Shown: in pieces, positions 25,701 to 37,741 of the stretch
Numbering within the stretch: position 1 is the stretch's first letter
How the letters are laid out: each line of letters begins with the position of its first letter
Assembly (NCBI GenBank): GCA_008973525.1
Contig: WACJ01000330.1
Span: forward strand, 279,339 to 343,338
Reading direction: 5' to 3'
DNA length: 64,000 nucleotides
Origin: Stenopsyche tienmushanensis
Lineage: Eukaryota; Arthropoda; Insecta; Trichoptera; Stenopsychidae
Made by a program: the position numbers and the translations under genes
The notes under the pieces: generated by a model
Databases searched by the model: none
Told to the model about the DNA's origin: nothing
Seen by the model: only the letters and a program-made list of their open reading frames with translations

Positions 25701-26280
25701 GTAATTTATGAACACAAAAAATCTCCCCTTTTATCGCATCAAAATACATTTAATATGCGCTTTTCTTGTGGACTCACAGTCGATTGTCGTTTAACTTTTT
25801 TGATGTTGCATAAACATGTTTTTTTATACGCGTCTGATTCGCTTCAATGTCGATTGCTCTATTAGCATCAATGGTGTACGTGTTCTCTTGTCGGCAATTA
25901 GGTTACCATTGCGCAAATTTAAAACAAGCCTTCCAATCTGTGATACTGTTATCGCGGAAGCGATTCCGGATTAAAATCTTAATGACGGCATTCATTCTAA
26001 ATATTTTTGACCATGTTAAAACGCATAAATTGTCGTATGATTGCTCGCCCATCGAGCAAACAACATAATTGATTGCACATGAAGTTGCAACGAAATTGAG
26101 CATCCATCAAAGCGTATTATATAAATTGAAGCCCATTCAATTGCTCAGTATGTTCAGGGATTTGAATTCTTCTTTATCCGATATATTATATGCATTATCT
26201 AATGATATAACTCTAATGGCAATTCGAAATCAATTGCTATTTGCATATTTAAAACTCATTATTCATAGTCATCTTTATGA
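22761..26280. other. No gene recognised
   Basis: AT-rich; nothing supported on either strand. An acidic minus-strand stretch near 23280-23400 could be transposase-derived but is too broken to assign. Confidence 0.4.
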
Positions 26281-26289
26281 AAAGAAATC

Positions 26290-26412
26290 ATTTTTATACC
26301 AAGAACCCTTGACGTGCTCTATTGCGTGCGAGCCACGGAATAGAGCACGTCTCTAGACAAATAAATCCAGTGGTGTCAGATCTGGAGATCGTGCGAGCCA
26401 CGGAATAGGGCC
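26290..26412 (-). pseudogene. Tc1/mariner-superfamily transposase fragment (DDE C-terminal motif)
   Basis: The minus strand reads IPWLARSPDLTPLDLF, matching the near-invariant W(P)xxSPDLxPLD block next to the last catalytic acidic residue of Tc1/mariner transposases. The 18-bp word GTGCGAGCCACGGAATAG occurs twice (near 26326 and 26392), showing an internal duplication through this motif. Remainder of the element not found. Confidence 0.55.
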
Positions 26413-27071
26413 GCCAAAAGAATTAACTTACACGACAGAGATGCCCACAAAATAAATCCTAATTGATGGAATAATTGCTTACAGTTGAAATAAAGAAAAG
26501 GTGTCGTCCGTGCATACGAAGCAAAGGTGGCCAATTTGAAAAAAAAAAATCTTGAGCATAAAAAGTATTTTCAAAACCCTAACCCTAGCAAAATTGTATC
26601 GTTAGCATATCGTATAAACTAGAAAACATTTTGAAACTAAACTAAATTCAAAATAGTTATCAACTTTTTTGCTTAAAGAATTTAGAAGGAGACATTTTTC
26701 ATTCGTTTACAAATTTTACATTACTTTGGAAGCTTAGAAGTATTTTTTTTTTTTTGAGCCGATTGCATAAAATAATGATTTATTTAGATCAAAAGTACAT
26801 TTCAAAATACAAAAACAGTTATTTTGTACTATTACGAATACAGATTAAAATGTTATGACGATTTGAAGATGAAATTTTGGGTATTTATTCAAAATGTTGA
26901 AAAAAATTATATTAGGACATAGGACCTGTGTGGTCCCCTAACTCCCTAACTCCCTAAAAAATTGTATCGGTCCATGTGCCAAACACTCTGTATATAGTAC
27001 AAATATGGATTTTTACATATAAGATCTACTGCAAGTTAATTATAATATACCTATATTATTTGAGAAAGTTC

Positions 27072-27300
27072 AAACAATAAGTTGGAAAAGTTTTATCGCA
27101 ATCGATTGTACGGTATGGCAGCACATAAAATACGAACAAACAACATTTTATTTTGTATATTAGACTATGCCTATGTAACTCATGCAATTCTTAGCAATAA
27201 TTTGACGAAGTTTTATCGCGATCCGATGAACGATATGGCAGCGTATTACATACGAACAAACAGAGATTAATTTTTATATATTAGATTAGGTTATCCCGAA
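27072..27300 (+). repeat. Diverged 120-bp tandem duplication, in frame
   Basis: Two adjoining units offset by 120 bp, aligning from the CAATAA word (27075/27195) through TTTTATCG (27091/27211) to TATATTAGA. Since 120 is a multiple of three, one frame crosses both: KFYRNRLYGMAAHKIRTN and KFYRDPMNDMAAYYIRTN, 40 codons apart. No known family. Confidence 0.7.
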
Positions 27301-29470
27301 AGAAATCCATTATATATTTTTTAAACAATCATTTTTAACAACTAATTCACACCTCTCCAACAAGTTGTTTTTATCCTTCTTATAGAATGGGAGCGTACAA
27401 TTGTCGATAATAAGCTTTCGCAGTTATCGTTTCGCTTAATTTAAGAATTTCATACTAAATGACTCCAGTCATAATCCACTATGAAATAATCTTCAGAAGC
27501 GTCAATTCTGGTTGTTTCTTAGAAAGCCATTAATATAAGCCATAATTTGCGGTAGTTGCGTTCTTTGTGTTGACAACAATGATACACATAGTACGTGAGA
27601 CAGCGACATTATTTATGTAATTATTCCTACAGAGCTGATTCTTTTTCATTTTGTTGTTTTGATATTGCATAAATGTTTTATGTCTACAAAACTGAAAATA
27701 TATTATAGCTGCTTATAATAAGTAATATATGTATGCAATGCAATACTTCAATCAAGTTCTCGCGCTACAATTTTAGCCACGTCTACTGAAGTTCTAGCCA
27801 CCTTGTATCGAAAGTAGACGACTTTTATTTAACAATAATTAACGTAAACTACTTGCAGATAAAAAAAGTGGCTTTATATATTTTGATTTGACGTCGGTAT
27901 GAACAAATATACTGTTGATGTTGTATATAAGACTCTTTATGATATTTCTTCTATTGATCTTCACAAACTGGATTTAAACGAGAGCGTGCGAAAATAATGC
28001 ATCTCTTTCGGGAAAACCTATTACACAACGATGATAGGTCAAGAATGCGGTTAGTGGTATTAAAATATAAACACTTTTAAACCACATCAAAATAGTATAG
28101 GATGGCATTGCATTATTGTTCTTTGTTATTTATTTAATTTATCAATGAAATAACTTTGCTCGTTCTTAATAAACATAATAGTATGATAAACATACATTTG
28201 CTCATTTTGTTTGGCATTTTAATGGTATTGGTAGCTAAAGACAATGTGGAAATGACGACGCACTATAAATGGAGACATTTTCGGAGAAAATTAAAAAGCA
28301 TCTTATTAGTAAACGAAACAATCGTGCTTAAGTGAAGCAGATTTCCAACAATAATTAAGAGCAGAGAGTGACCAAATGATTGTCTCAGGTCATGATTAAT
28401 ATAGAAGTGACTGCCGAAGATCTTATTTTGACGCAATAGTTACATCTATATTCACCACACCTGAATCGCATAGACTTCTCCATTTGTATTTATATGATCA
28501 GGCTCGTCTCTGAAGTGCTAAGTGGGAAGTGCTTATTATTCCCACCCGACAACGCTTGTATTTGAATATTCTAATTTATAAAAATGTATGCTTTGGAATT
28601 ATCTTTCTCTCATTTTTACTTCAACATAAGCTCTATGATTATGAAATGAATGCAAATAAACTGACATCTAATCATCATACTTAGGAAGCATGTGCAATGC
28701 TAACAACGCTGATGGTATCAAATACCATTTTACTGCTGATAATGAAGAATTGAGCAACCTTCGCTACTGAGCATTAACCTTTTTCTAGATGAAGGCTCTG
28801 TCATTAGATTTTACTGCTTCTTTGTTTGCTCTATAAGCAGGCACTGGTGTATCAATTTTTTATAAATGTACAAATACAAAGTATTAATTGGAGGATAATC
28901 GAATTAAACGAATCGCATCATTAGGTTACAACATTTTTAGAAGAAAAAAAAAATGCTTCTTGTTTGGAGCTAAGCATTGGCCATATGTTCACTTAACATA
29001 CTTCGACAGACCTGTTAACCCACGCCAATAAAATAATCAACAGATATTTCTTGGCAATGAGCGAAAAAATATACGCATCGACTCAATATTTGCTATATAC
29101 ATTCGCAGTTATTGGACTATAAATAGTAGATTTGGTGTATTTTTATATGGATGATTTTAGTCCAGCATGAGCTATTTATTGAACCATGGAACCGAAAGAT
29201 TTATCTTTTATACAGCAAGATTTCATCCGCATTTTATTGAAATGGAAAAATGATGAACATCTAGGACTTTTTGATGAAATAAATCATAAATATGTTGAGC
29301 ATAATAGTTGGATCTGGATATACTTCCGACAATAAGTATGGAAACACTTAACATATTATCGAATTTATGTAAAAACATAATAATTAGCCGTTACAAATCT
29401 TTCTTATTTTCAATGCTAGAACCATTTTTACTTCATATTCGAGTGCATATCATAATATGCACTCAACAAG
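27301..29470. other. No gene recognised
   Basis: AT-rich; short ORFs only. Confidence 0.4.
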
Positions 29471-29475
29471 ATTGG

Positions 29476-29790
29476 CTAGTTTCTTGTATAATTTTTACAG
29501 TAAGGGAGGGCAGGAGTTTCTTCCACCTCAATATCGTCTTCTGTTTCTTTGCTGGCATATAACATCAAGCCGATAATATCATTCAAGGGAGTATCCTCAA
29601 GCAATTTATCGACATAATTTTGAGAAAAAGTATCAAAGCCTTCTTCTCCGAGTTGATTTGCCAAAGTAATGATTTCAGCTGACAATGTCGAAGTTTTTAT
29701 TATTTCGCCATCTGTAACACATTCGTGTCAAACTGCTTTCCAACAAGAATTTAAAGTGTGTGGAGTAATCTGAGATACTGCACATGAAAT
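29476..29790 (-). pseudogene. Tigger/pogo (jerky-group) transposase C-terminal relic, copy 1
   Basis: Minus strand shows TLNSCWKAV in one frame, then after a stop an open run starting MSAEIITLANQLGEEGFDTF and including VDKLLEDTPLNDIIGLM. These match the region just after the DDE domain of Tigger proteins (LNxCWKKL ... IIxLAKxLG ... ELLExHxxELTNEDL). One stop interrupts it. A second relic of the same family lies at 57120-57316. Confidence 0.65.
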
Positions 29791-30542
29791 ACTATTTATA
29801 CAGTCCAAAACTGAAAATTAAGGGATAGGTTTCGTTATTTTTAAAAACCGCATAACTTCAAAAACGCATAAAAACAGACCCAAATGTATTACGATTCATA
29901 CCTCTATCATTACGCTATAAAATGAAGTTTTTAAATCAGGGAAATTGCTTAAAAAATGAAAAATTCCATCAAGGGAACGCATTACACCATTAGAAGGTAT
30001 CAGGAGACTTGGACTTTGAAGCACAGGAAAAGACCGGACCGCCCAAAATACATTAAATACACCGATCTGGTTACAAAAAAATGGACAATTGATGATTTTA
30101 AAAATGTCATATAGATGGATGAAAGAAAATTTGTAATTTTTAGCCTAAGAAGATGAAATTTTCGTCGAAAAAATTGTGCCTCGGAAGTATGTATAGGATA
30201 TGATGATGTGAGGTTGCTTTAAATGAAAAGACTGAAGATATAATAAAAATGATGGAAAATTGTATGTGTCTTCACGTTTTCGAATATTACGGAACCGTTC
30301 GAAAAATATATAATTGATCTTTAAATTCCCAGACTTGTTTCCAATCGAGCTATTGTGGGATGATCAATATGCTCTGGAATAACCTACAAGAATGCAAAAA
30401 ATATTCATCACAGCAACACATGCATGCCAAAAGTGGACATTTTGATGAAAATCCACATAAAGGTTTTTTTTATAATCAATTTGTGCTATTATTTAAATGT
30501 TTATATTATAATGTTATGTCAAATTCTTAAAGAGGGCGTGGC

Positions 30543-31005
30543 TAAGCAGGCGCCCGTCACGAGCACAACTGGGCTTGGGGCGCAAAACGCAAAATATCGA
30601 CTCGGTCGAGAGTTGCACATGGTTTTTATTTTACTTGAGTATTCTACTATACACGAATCAACACTGATTGACTCTGTCCGTTTTTATAATCATATACTGA
30701 GCTGTCTAATCCCTCTTTTCTTCGTTATCGTTATGTTCAAGTATGGCATCCGATCGCGAGCTGCTCATTCGTCTTATCAGCGATCCGAAAAGCGGACCGA
30801 TTGGACATACAAACCTCGTGGCCTAGACACTTCCTATCATAGTATTTTTTTTAAAACAGTTAGGTCGGGTACTTTCGGAACTGTTTTAATATATTATTTT
30901 AAAACATACATTAATGCATTGCATGCATTTATAATAGTATTAATTAAATTTAAAAAATAAATTGGATTCCCTTGGGGAAGTTAGATACCTGTCACGGACG
31001 CTTAG
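30543..31005 (+). mobile_element. hAT MITE family A, copy 1 (internally deleted)
   Basis: Shares CAACTGGGCTTGGGGCGCAA at its left, the block starting ATGGCATCCGATCGCGAGCT (30743) in the middle and the CACGGACGCTT word at its right with the complete copy at 36161-36745. The middle of the family ORF is deleted between GTGGCC and TAGACAC. Termini are eroded, so limits are approximate. Confidence 0.65.
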
Positions 31006-31012
31006 ACCAACA

Positions 31013-31331
31013 GAGATGGAGTGTGTCTTGCATGTTGAGTTTGGAGACAGACAGAGACGGAGAGAGTATAAATCGTTAATCCAAATTTATTGACTAATAA
31101 TGATATGTGAATGATATAATTAATCGATTTCAAGTGTATTGTTTATGTTGACTTGAAGAAATTACCGAATATTGTGTGCTATCAACAGTGTTTATTTATT
31201 TATATACAAGCGTCATACACGCTGCGACGGTTCTTACAGATAAATGGATTTGTACGGATGGTAAGTGGCGGACATGCAAATATAGCATTTAAGTTTATGA
31301 TGATTTAAAATTAGCTCACTACTCAAAGGGA
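31013..31331 (-). repeat. Arm repeat, copy 1 (left arm of candidate foldback element)
   Basis: About 310 bp present again in inverted orientation at 32376-32690 and, shortened, at 41583-41775. Common words: CGATTTCAAGTGTATTGTTT, AACAGTGTTTATTTAT, GATTTAAAATTAGCTCACTA. The minus strand encodes a degenerate form of the Cys/His peptide best preserved in copy 3. Confidence 0.7.
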
Positions 31332-32375
31332 TAAGAAAGGGATTATTAGGTTATATAAATAAATTACGAGTTATAAAAAAGCTTTTTCGCGAGGTACTGA
31401 GCGTAAATACAAATGAAGCTTTGTCTTGAATATGATAAATCAAGTTAATGGTGTTGGATTTTTTGCTAAAAAATATCCTTCAAGCGTAAATATTGACACA
31501 TCTTAATGTGCATATCAAGCCAAAGTATATATAATCTTCTAAAGCGAAACACTAACATTGCTTTAAATCTGGATAAATTTCATCATTCTAGATTGCAATG
31601 ATACGAGTTGAAGGTCTCATTCAGCATCAGTTTGTAGTTTTATTTAAAGACGACATTGAAGACTTAATTTAATCATTTTCTGGCGAAGATGAAATATGTT
31701 AAAGCAATACAAAAAAATCTAATCCGTATAGTCCGAGCCATAATTTTTCATCCAAAGTGCAAACAAGGAAAACGTCTCTGAAATACAATTGTCTGTTTCA
31801 GAAAAAACATAATCAGGTCAGCGCTTAAGTGGCCATAAATTTAAAAAATCCCTCGTAGAAATGTTTGTGTCAGTCATGGTCATCCTAAATACAATAGAGC
31901 TAGATGCTGGATTTATAAAAACATTAAGTACCAGTATTTGTCTCTCGCTCTTGCTTACAGTTGGCATTTACAAAAGCGAGAAGGATGTACCAATTCAAAA
32001 ATGCATTTAAATTAACGAGCTTAATAACTTCAATTTACAACATGGACACATCTGGATTTATAAATGCGGCTTTAAAGGTCATCGAGGATGCTAAAATGAT
32101 TTTGCAATGAAAGTGCACTACAAACTCGTTCCGATTTAGAGGATCTTATAGTGGAAAAATTTCATACACAATTAGGAATCGTGCAGAATTCGCAGCGCTC
32201 ACCATATGATCTGCCAACTGTCATTGCAAATGCTTCTACCTTTTAAGTATGACTTGAAATTTCATTAATGTTCTTATCCATATGTTATTTTTATAATTTT
32301 GCACAAAAAATATTACTATATTCATAAGAAAACAATAAGGACGCCATGAAAATCGAGATTCTTCATGTTATTAAC
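31332..32375. other. Core between the inverted arms; weak FLYWCH-like fragments
   Basis: No intact ORF. Between 31870 and 32120 the + strand gives broken pieces such as SHGHPKYNRARCWIYK and HIWIYKCGFKGHRGC, with spaced aromatic, Cys and His residues that vaguely recall FLYWCH-type zinc fingers. Frames are shifted and stopped; assignment is tentative. Confidence 0.25.
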
Positions 32376-32690
32376 CATTTGAGTAGTGAGCTAATTTTAA
32401 ATCATCATAAACTTAGATGCCATATTCGTATGTCTACCGTTTATCATCCGTACAAATCCACTTATTTGTCAGGACTGCGTAGCGTGTTTGAAGCTTGTAC
32501 ATAAATAAATAAACACTCTCGATAACAGACAACATTCGTACATTTATTTGCGTTAACATAAACAATACACTTGAAATCGATTCATTTGGGTTATTATTAG
32601 TCGATAAATTTGGGTTATCGATCTATATAATTGTACGATGTACGCAAGACACTCTTTCCCAGCTCGACGTGTTTTCTGAATCACTGGAAT
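32376..32690 (+). repeat. Arm repeat, copy 2 (right arm, inverted to copy 1)
   Basis: Reverse-complement match to 31013-31331 with ~10-15% divergence. The + strand reads LILNHHKLRCHI, YHPYKSTYLS and RSVFEACT, the same peptide as on the minus strand of copies 1 and 3. Confidence 0.7.
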
Positions 32691-33747
32691 TCGATCGCAA
32701 ATACGCGACTGAACTCCTCAAAAGGTTAAATACTAATTTGTTACCTCTATATTCCAACACAGTGATTTGCATGACGCAATTTATTAATGGCTATGAATGG
32801 ATTTTTTTTGTACGTGAAACTCATTATTACGTCAATTAGAGAGACATTTATTCCTATAAAACATGATTTATCTATTTGCAAATATGTATTTTATAAAACC
32901 GCGTAAATGATTTTAAAATTTACAATTTGTAAATCGTCTTATCTTGAAAGTAATTTGAGAAAGGAATTCAGAATTCAAAAACAATAGGCTTTGATAAAGA
33001 AAGATTCAGAATTCTGAACAATTTTGTTTGCTTTCAAGAAATTTAAATGGAAAACAAATGTGCACTGTTCAACTGAAATTAGATAAAATAAGAAGAAAAA
33101 CATAGTAACACTGTTTCGTTTGCCTATGGATATAGACGTTCCCATAAGTTATGTCGTTTTTTTCTTCAATGCAATTTAAAATATTTTTTCTTAGTCTTTA
33201 TTAAACTTTTGTTGTACAAAATAAATTCTTGTTTTATATACCAACCTCTGTCGCCTTGTCTTCTCTTAAAATCCAGCGGGTTTTGACTGGAAATCTGTCT
33301 GTCAGTCTGAAAGAACGGTTTTCAACCCTTCGAATTTGCTGCTGCTGAGCGATCGGTCAATGCATGTGGGACCCACATCTTATTTTAGAATCTTGTCCAA
33401 CTTATTTAGGATCTTTTGTCACTATAAATCTCGCAGATTTTCTTTGTAGTCTCGACTGCTTTCTTTTTCATATGACAATTGAAAATGTACACAACCCCAC
33501 AGATGTCGTTCCTATAAACACATCTCTCCCATTGTCGTTAGAGAGCTAAGGGGGTCGGTATTTTTATCCCAGACGGACGAACAGATTGAAAAATACGTCT
33601 TTACTACTCAACAGACTGAAGGAAACTATTTTAAAGAGAGTGCCTCGAAAAAAACGACATAACTAATGGAAAAATCTGTTATATACTGAGTATGCATATT
33701 ACATATACGCTGCATGTTGATTTATAAAAGTTTCCTTTATTGATATA
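32691..33747. other. No gene recognised
   Basis: AT-rich; short ORFs without motifs. Confidence 0.4.
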
Positions 33748-34700
33748 CAATAGAACCTCTATTATCCGGATTGTGTTGATTAATGGTTTAATATCAGAAA
33801 ATGGAAATTCAGAGCGAAAAGTTATGAAAAAATCAAGAAATATAGAACTCGAAGAGTGTATTTTTATGTGGTTCATACAAAGACGATCAACTGGACAGCC
33901 AATATTTGGTTCATTATTATGTGAAAAAGCAATATTTTTCAATACAAAATTAAATGGAGATTCTACCTTCAAAACAAGTTTGATCTGGCTTGAAAAAATA
34001 AAGGACGACGAGGTATCAGAGAACTTTAAATTCACGAGGAAAAGTTTTCTGTTGACATACCTTCAGCAAACATATTAATTGACACATTAAAGATGCTTAA
34101 AAATATCAAAAGTCTTCTGGTTGAATATGATCATTAGAAAAAAAGCCTGAATGAATGGTGAAGATTTTAAACGATGGTGTGAAAATCAGTTCATACCAGT
34201 AGTGAAACAATATCAAAACTCCATAGATTGAAGTAAAAAAGTATTAACGTTTACGAAAGTATTGAAGAAACAGTTATCAGCTTCCAAAAGGAAATAAATG
34301 TAAAAGATTTTTGCAACATCGCAGCAGATAGTTGGAATTTTTTATGTAAATACCATTAGTAAGTTCCAGTAACGCGGGAGAACCTGATATAGGAGACATT
34401 GCGGAAGAAATAGCACAATTTTCTATATGTGCTGAATGCGACGAAGAAAATGTAATCAGTGGTTAAATTGCGATGCAAACGATTCTGGTTTCCAATTTTT
34501 TAATGATGACTCAGAAGAATAAGATCGAGAAGACAAAGAAGAGATTTGCGAGGGGGGAGATATTGGTCCTACACATTCTGAAGCTTTTCAATGTTTAAAT
34601 ATCGCCATGAAATGGCTTGAGAACCAAAAAAAGTGTAATTCAGGACAACTGATATATCTTTAAGATTTATCGTGATTTGGCAGCTTCTAAAAGAAGAGCT
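33748..34700 (+). pseudogene. Jerky/Tigger-type (pogo superfamily) transposon, internally deleted
   Basis: Begins with a Tigger-like end CAATAGAACCTCTATTATCC (33748). The + strand then reads the CENP-B-type DNA-binding region: RKVMKKSRNIELEECIFMWF, PIFGSLLCEKAIFFN and SLIWLEKIK. Downstream come VKDFCNIAADSW (34290-34330), NDSGFQFFNDDSEE and SEAFQCLNIAMKWLENQ (34470-34640), which match the C-terminal tail of jerky/Tigger proteins. The central catalytic DDE part is missing and stops interrupt the rest. Right terminus not found. Confidence 0.7.
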
Positions 34701-34912
34701 AGCTTAAAGCCAAAATAGATAATTGATTAAAAAAATATATTATAATATGGTTATGTGTATGTAAATCCAGACAAAAAAAATTATTCATACTTTCCCTGTT
34801 TCTTATGATCAATGTACAGAATGACTATTCTTTCGTAGTTAGAAGAATGTACATAAACGACATTACTTTTGGTTTCATTTAATGATGCTTCAAACACTGA
34901 TGCACACTTAAC

Positions 34913-35018
34913 CAGGGCTTCGAACCGGAATGAAACCGATAACCGGTAAAATCGATAACCGAACCGATATAAATGTTAGGAGCATAACCGAAACAAAAAA
35001 TAACGGTTCGATGCCCTG
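34913..35018. mobile_element. 106-bp hAT MITE family B
   Basis: Ends CAGGGCTTCGAACCG and CGGTTCGATGCCCTG are inverted repeats. Flanking 8-bp duplication CACTTAAC (34905-34912) and AACTTAAC (35019-35026) matches in 7 of 8 positions, as for hAT insertion. The interior is a run of AACCGATA-type words. A relic of the same family lies at 44130-44212. Confidence 0.75.
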
Positions 35019-35026
35019 AACTTAAC

Positions 35027-36152
35027 GTCATAGATAATGCTAAACATTTAAGGATTATGTTGGAAATATTATATTCAAGACTTTATTTCATCATTCACAG
35101 CATAATGACCGTCATCGTTTCAACGTAATTTGAAACCCGTAAACTCGTCGTTTCCATCATTTCTTGATTATTTAAGAACATAATTGTTTCCAATTCCAGC
35201 GCGAATGTCACATTGCTCCAAGGGCTATTTTAAGATCAGCATTGCTAAAATTGTACTTTTATAATAACAAATCGGGCCTCCCACACAATACGAATTGGTT
35301 TATTGCATATATTATGTGGAGGAATTCTAAACTAACCAAAAATTCTTATTTCCACATCCACGTCATAGATGCCCACGACTTGTAGCAGAGCTAGAATAAA
35401 CACAACAATAAAAGTACTGCTCGTCGTAATTTTCCAGTATATGCACACGCCGCTGCAGAATATTAAAAAAAGTAATAAAAAATAATAACTGACTTCTTGC
35501 AAATATACGTAAATCTAACCAGGAGTATGTTGCCAATTTTTCATCAGCATCGTTTATAACAAATACCTTCTTTGATGGTCCAAAAATAATGAAAAATGTA
35601 GGGAACTCATTATTGGGTGATGTTTCGTTAAAAGCATATGATGCGATTCTGTGGATGAAATTTTCAAATCAAGAGTATTAATCCAATGCCAATTATAATT
35701 TAAACACGAACTAGTTCAACATGTTCGCTACACCAAATCAAAAATTAATATTGACTCCCAATGCAATATTCATAATATCTTTTCAATCAACGAAATCCAT
35801 AGCTAGAGAGTTGTTAAATCGTTTTAGATTTATTAAACAATTTTGACTGTCAATAATTAGGATCCAGGTGCATATGAAATTTTAAATCAATTCAATTTTA
35901 AGATTAGATATTTGACGGGATGAAATGTATAATATACCCCAGAGAAATAGGAAAAAATCTTCAATTTTTTCTCATGGTCTCTGATCCTTATTTATATAAT
36001 TGTGATCCTTATTTATATATTAGTGATCCTTATTTATATATTATGTGATAGATAACTTTTCCAATTTGATTCCTGGATGTCATGATATTGAGCGAACTTG
36101 AGTTTCTATTGATATACAATACACTAGACTTCTTTCGCAACAGTTTGAGTAA
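35027..36152. other. No gene recognised
   Basis: AT-rich. A short triplicated TGATCCTTATTTATATA word occurs at about 35985-36042. Confidence 0.4.
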
Positions 36153-36160
36153 TTCAAAGT

Positions 36161-36745
36161 CAGAGCCGTAACAAGGGCAACTGGGCGCAACTGGGCTTGG
36201 GGTGCAAAATGCAGAATACCGACCCGATCGAGAGTTGCGCATGGTTTTTATTTTACTCAACCATTATACTTTACACGAACCAACACTGATTGACCCCTTT
36301 TTTATAATATATACTGAGCTGTCTAATCCCTCTTTTTTTCATCATCATTATGTTCAAGTATGGCATCCGATCGCGAGCTGCTCATTCGTCTTATCGGCGG
36401 TCCGAAAAGCGGACCGATTGAGCATACTAACCTTATGGCCACTCCGTCCTCTCTTAGGGCCTTTTGCGGCATTTTTTATGATCTGTACGATCACGGAAGC
36501 AACGTAGCGCCTAGACACTTTCTATCGTAGTATTTTTTTACAACAGTATCTACACGTTAGGTCGAGTACTTTTGGGACTATCTTTGTATATTATTTTAAA
36601 TCATATTTTATAATAGTATTCAACATATTGCATTTGTAATAGTGTTAGTTAACTTTAAAATATTAATTGGATTTCCAGGTGGGGGGGAGGAGAGCGTTAA
36701 TTTAAATACTTGCCACGGGCGCTTCATATCTTAGTTACGGCTCTG
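36161..36745 (+). mobile_element. hAT MITE family A, complete copy with perfect 8-bp target duplication
   Basis: Terminal inverted repeats CAGAGCCGTAAC (36161-36172) and GTTACGGCTCTG (36734-36745). The 8-bp TTCAAAGT directly precedes (36153-36160) and follows (36746-36753) the element, proving the limits. 585 bp, no transposase, but an uninterrupted 56-codon ORF (see 36360-36530). Confidence 0.9.
36360..36530 (+). CDS. 56-codon ORF inside hAT MITE family A
   Basis: ATG 36360 to TAG 36528-36530. Starts MASDRELLIRLIGG and continues through PKSGPIEHTNLMA to APRHFLS. Upstream is a pyrimidine-rich tract ending TTCAAG, acceptor-like, so it may be a captured exon. The copy at 41017-41187 has an ORF of the same length with the same stop. 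Most differences between the two change the amino acid, so present-day constraint is not indicated. No known family. Confidence 0.3.
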   Translation: MASDRELLIRLIGGPKSGPIEHTNLMATPSSLRAFCGIFYDLYDHGSNVAPRHFLS

Positions 36746-36805
36746 TTCAAAGTGGATCGTTTCTTGCACATTTCATTAAGTGATGTCCCTAATATCAATT
36801 TACTA

Positions 36806-36870
36806 CAGGGGTTTTTAACCTTATTGTGATGACGGGCGCATTTGAGATTTAAAAGAAGAGGTACGGGCTC
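36806..36870 (+). mobile_element. Possible hAT terminus (one end)
   Basis: CAGGGGTTTTTAACCTTATT then GATGACGGGCGCATTTGAGA resembles Charlie/hAT-type ends. No partner end or target duplication found. Confidence 0.35.
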
Positions 36871-37067
36871 AGGTCGGATTTAAAAAAAAAGATTTGCACT
36901 AATTTTAAACATTAAATTGCAAATGTTTTCAGTCAGTCCGTTCGATTTTAAGATTGTCATTTTGTATATCTAAATTTTTTTCTTCAATTTTCGGTGTGTC
37001 TTCTTGAATAATTTTTGCTTTGGAATTAGCAATTTTAGTAATGTGAAAAGGTTTAAAAAAAATAATT

Positions 37068-37427
37068 TTGATTATGGAAAATTGCTGGAATCTATTTTCA
37101 AATTGCTCTAATAGTGTCTTAAGAGGCGTTTTTTTTTTCTTCCTATATCTAAAAGAACCAATGTTTAAGAATACGTTTAATAAATTTCAAGTCCATATAA
37201 ATGAAATTCGCAAAGCTATAGGCCGACGAGGAGAAGCTGTGCTTCGTGAAGCTAAGAAGAGGAGAAACTTTAAACGTGTTTTTATCAAAACTACTTTTTC
37301 CAAGCTCATGGAAGTGCTCCCAAATGCCCTAGATGAGCATTCTTTATTCAAAATTATTCATAGGTATTTATTTAATGAACAAAAAACTACAAAAAATGTT
37401 GGTAAAAACACAAACTTTTTTTTTTGA
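37068..37427 (+). CDS. Unrecognised 119-residue ORF
   Basis: Begins in a hydrophobic, low-complexity stretch (FFFFLYLKEP), so a start at the Met near codon 31 (37161) is more natural. The following part (KAIGRRGEAVLREAKKRRNF, then IKTTFSKLMEVLP) is basic and helix-prone and looks protein-like. No motif recognised. It lies downstream of a possible hAT end, so it may be a transposon-borne or decayed gene. Confidence 0.2.
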   Translation: MIMENCWNLFSNCSNSVLRGVFFFFLYLKEPMFKNTFNKFQVHINEIRKAIGRRGEAVLREAKKRRNFKRVFIKTTFSKLMEVLPNALDEHSLFKIIHRYLFNEQKTTKNVGKNTNFFF

Positions 37428-37741
37428 TTGCTCACAATTTCACTATTTAAGTCATTTCTTCAGAATTTAAAACTTCCATAGTGAATAATGTCATCGCTCG
37501 CGCACCGACATACGTGACTCCCCTTTCTTCAACTACCATACTTTGTCAAACATTAAAAAATATTTTTATGTTCAATAAAGATCGCCTAGTCAACATGCTA
37601 AATATCAATATTCTATATTTAATACTTTTCGCATTAAAAAATCGATAACTTTTAGGCCCAACAAGGTAGAAACGTCCCGTAAGAAGAGTAATAAATAATG
37701 TATTTATCCAAAACTGTATTTCAGCATTGAAGACTTATATA

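Noticed and set aside
26573..26590. Telomere-like CCCTAACCCTA word
   Set aside because: Only two units, vertebrate-type spacing, not the insect TTAGG repeat; chance.
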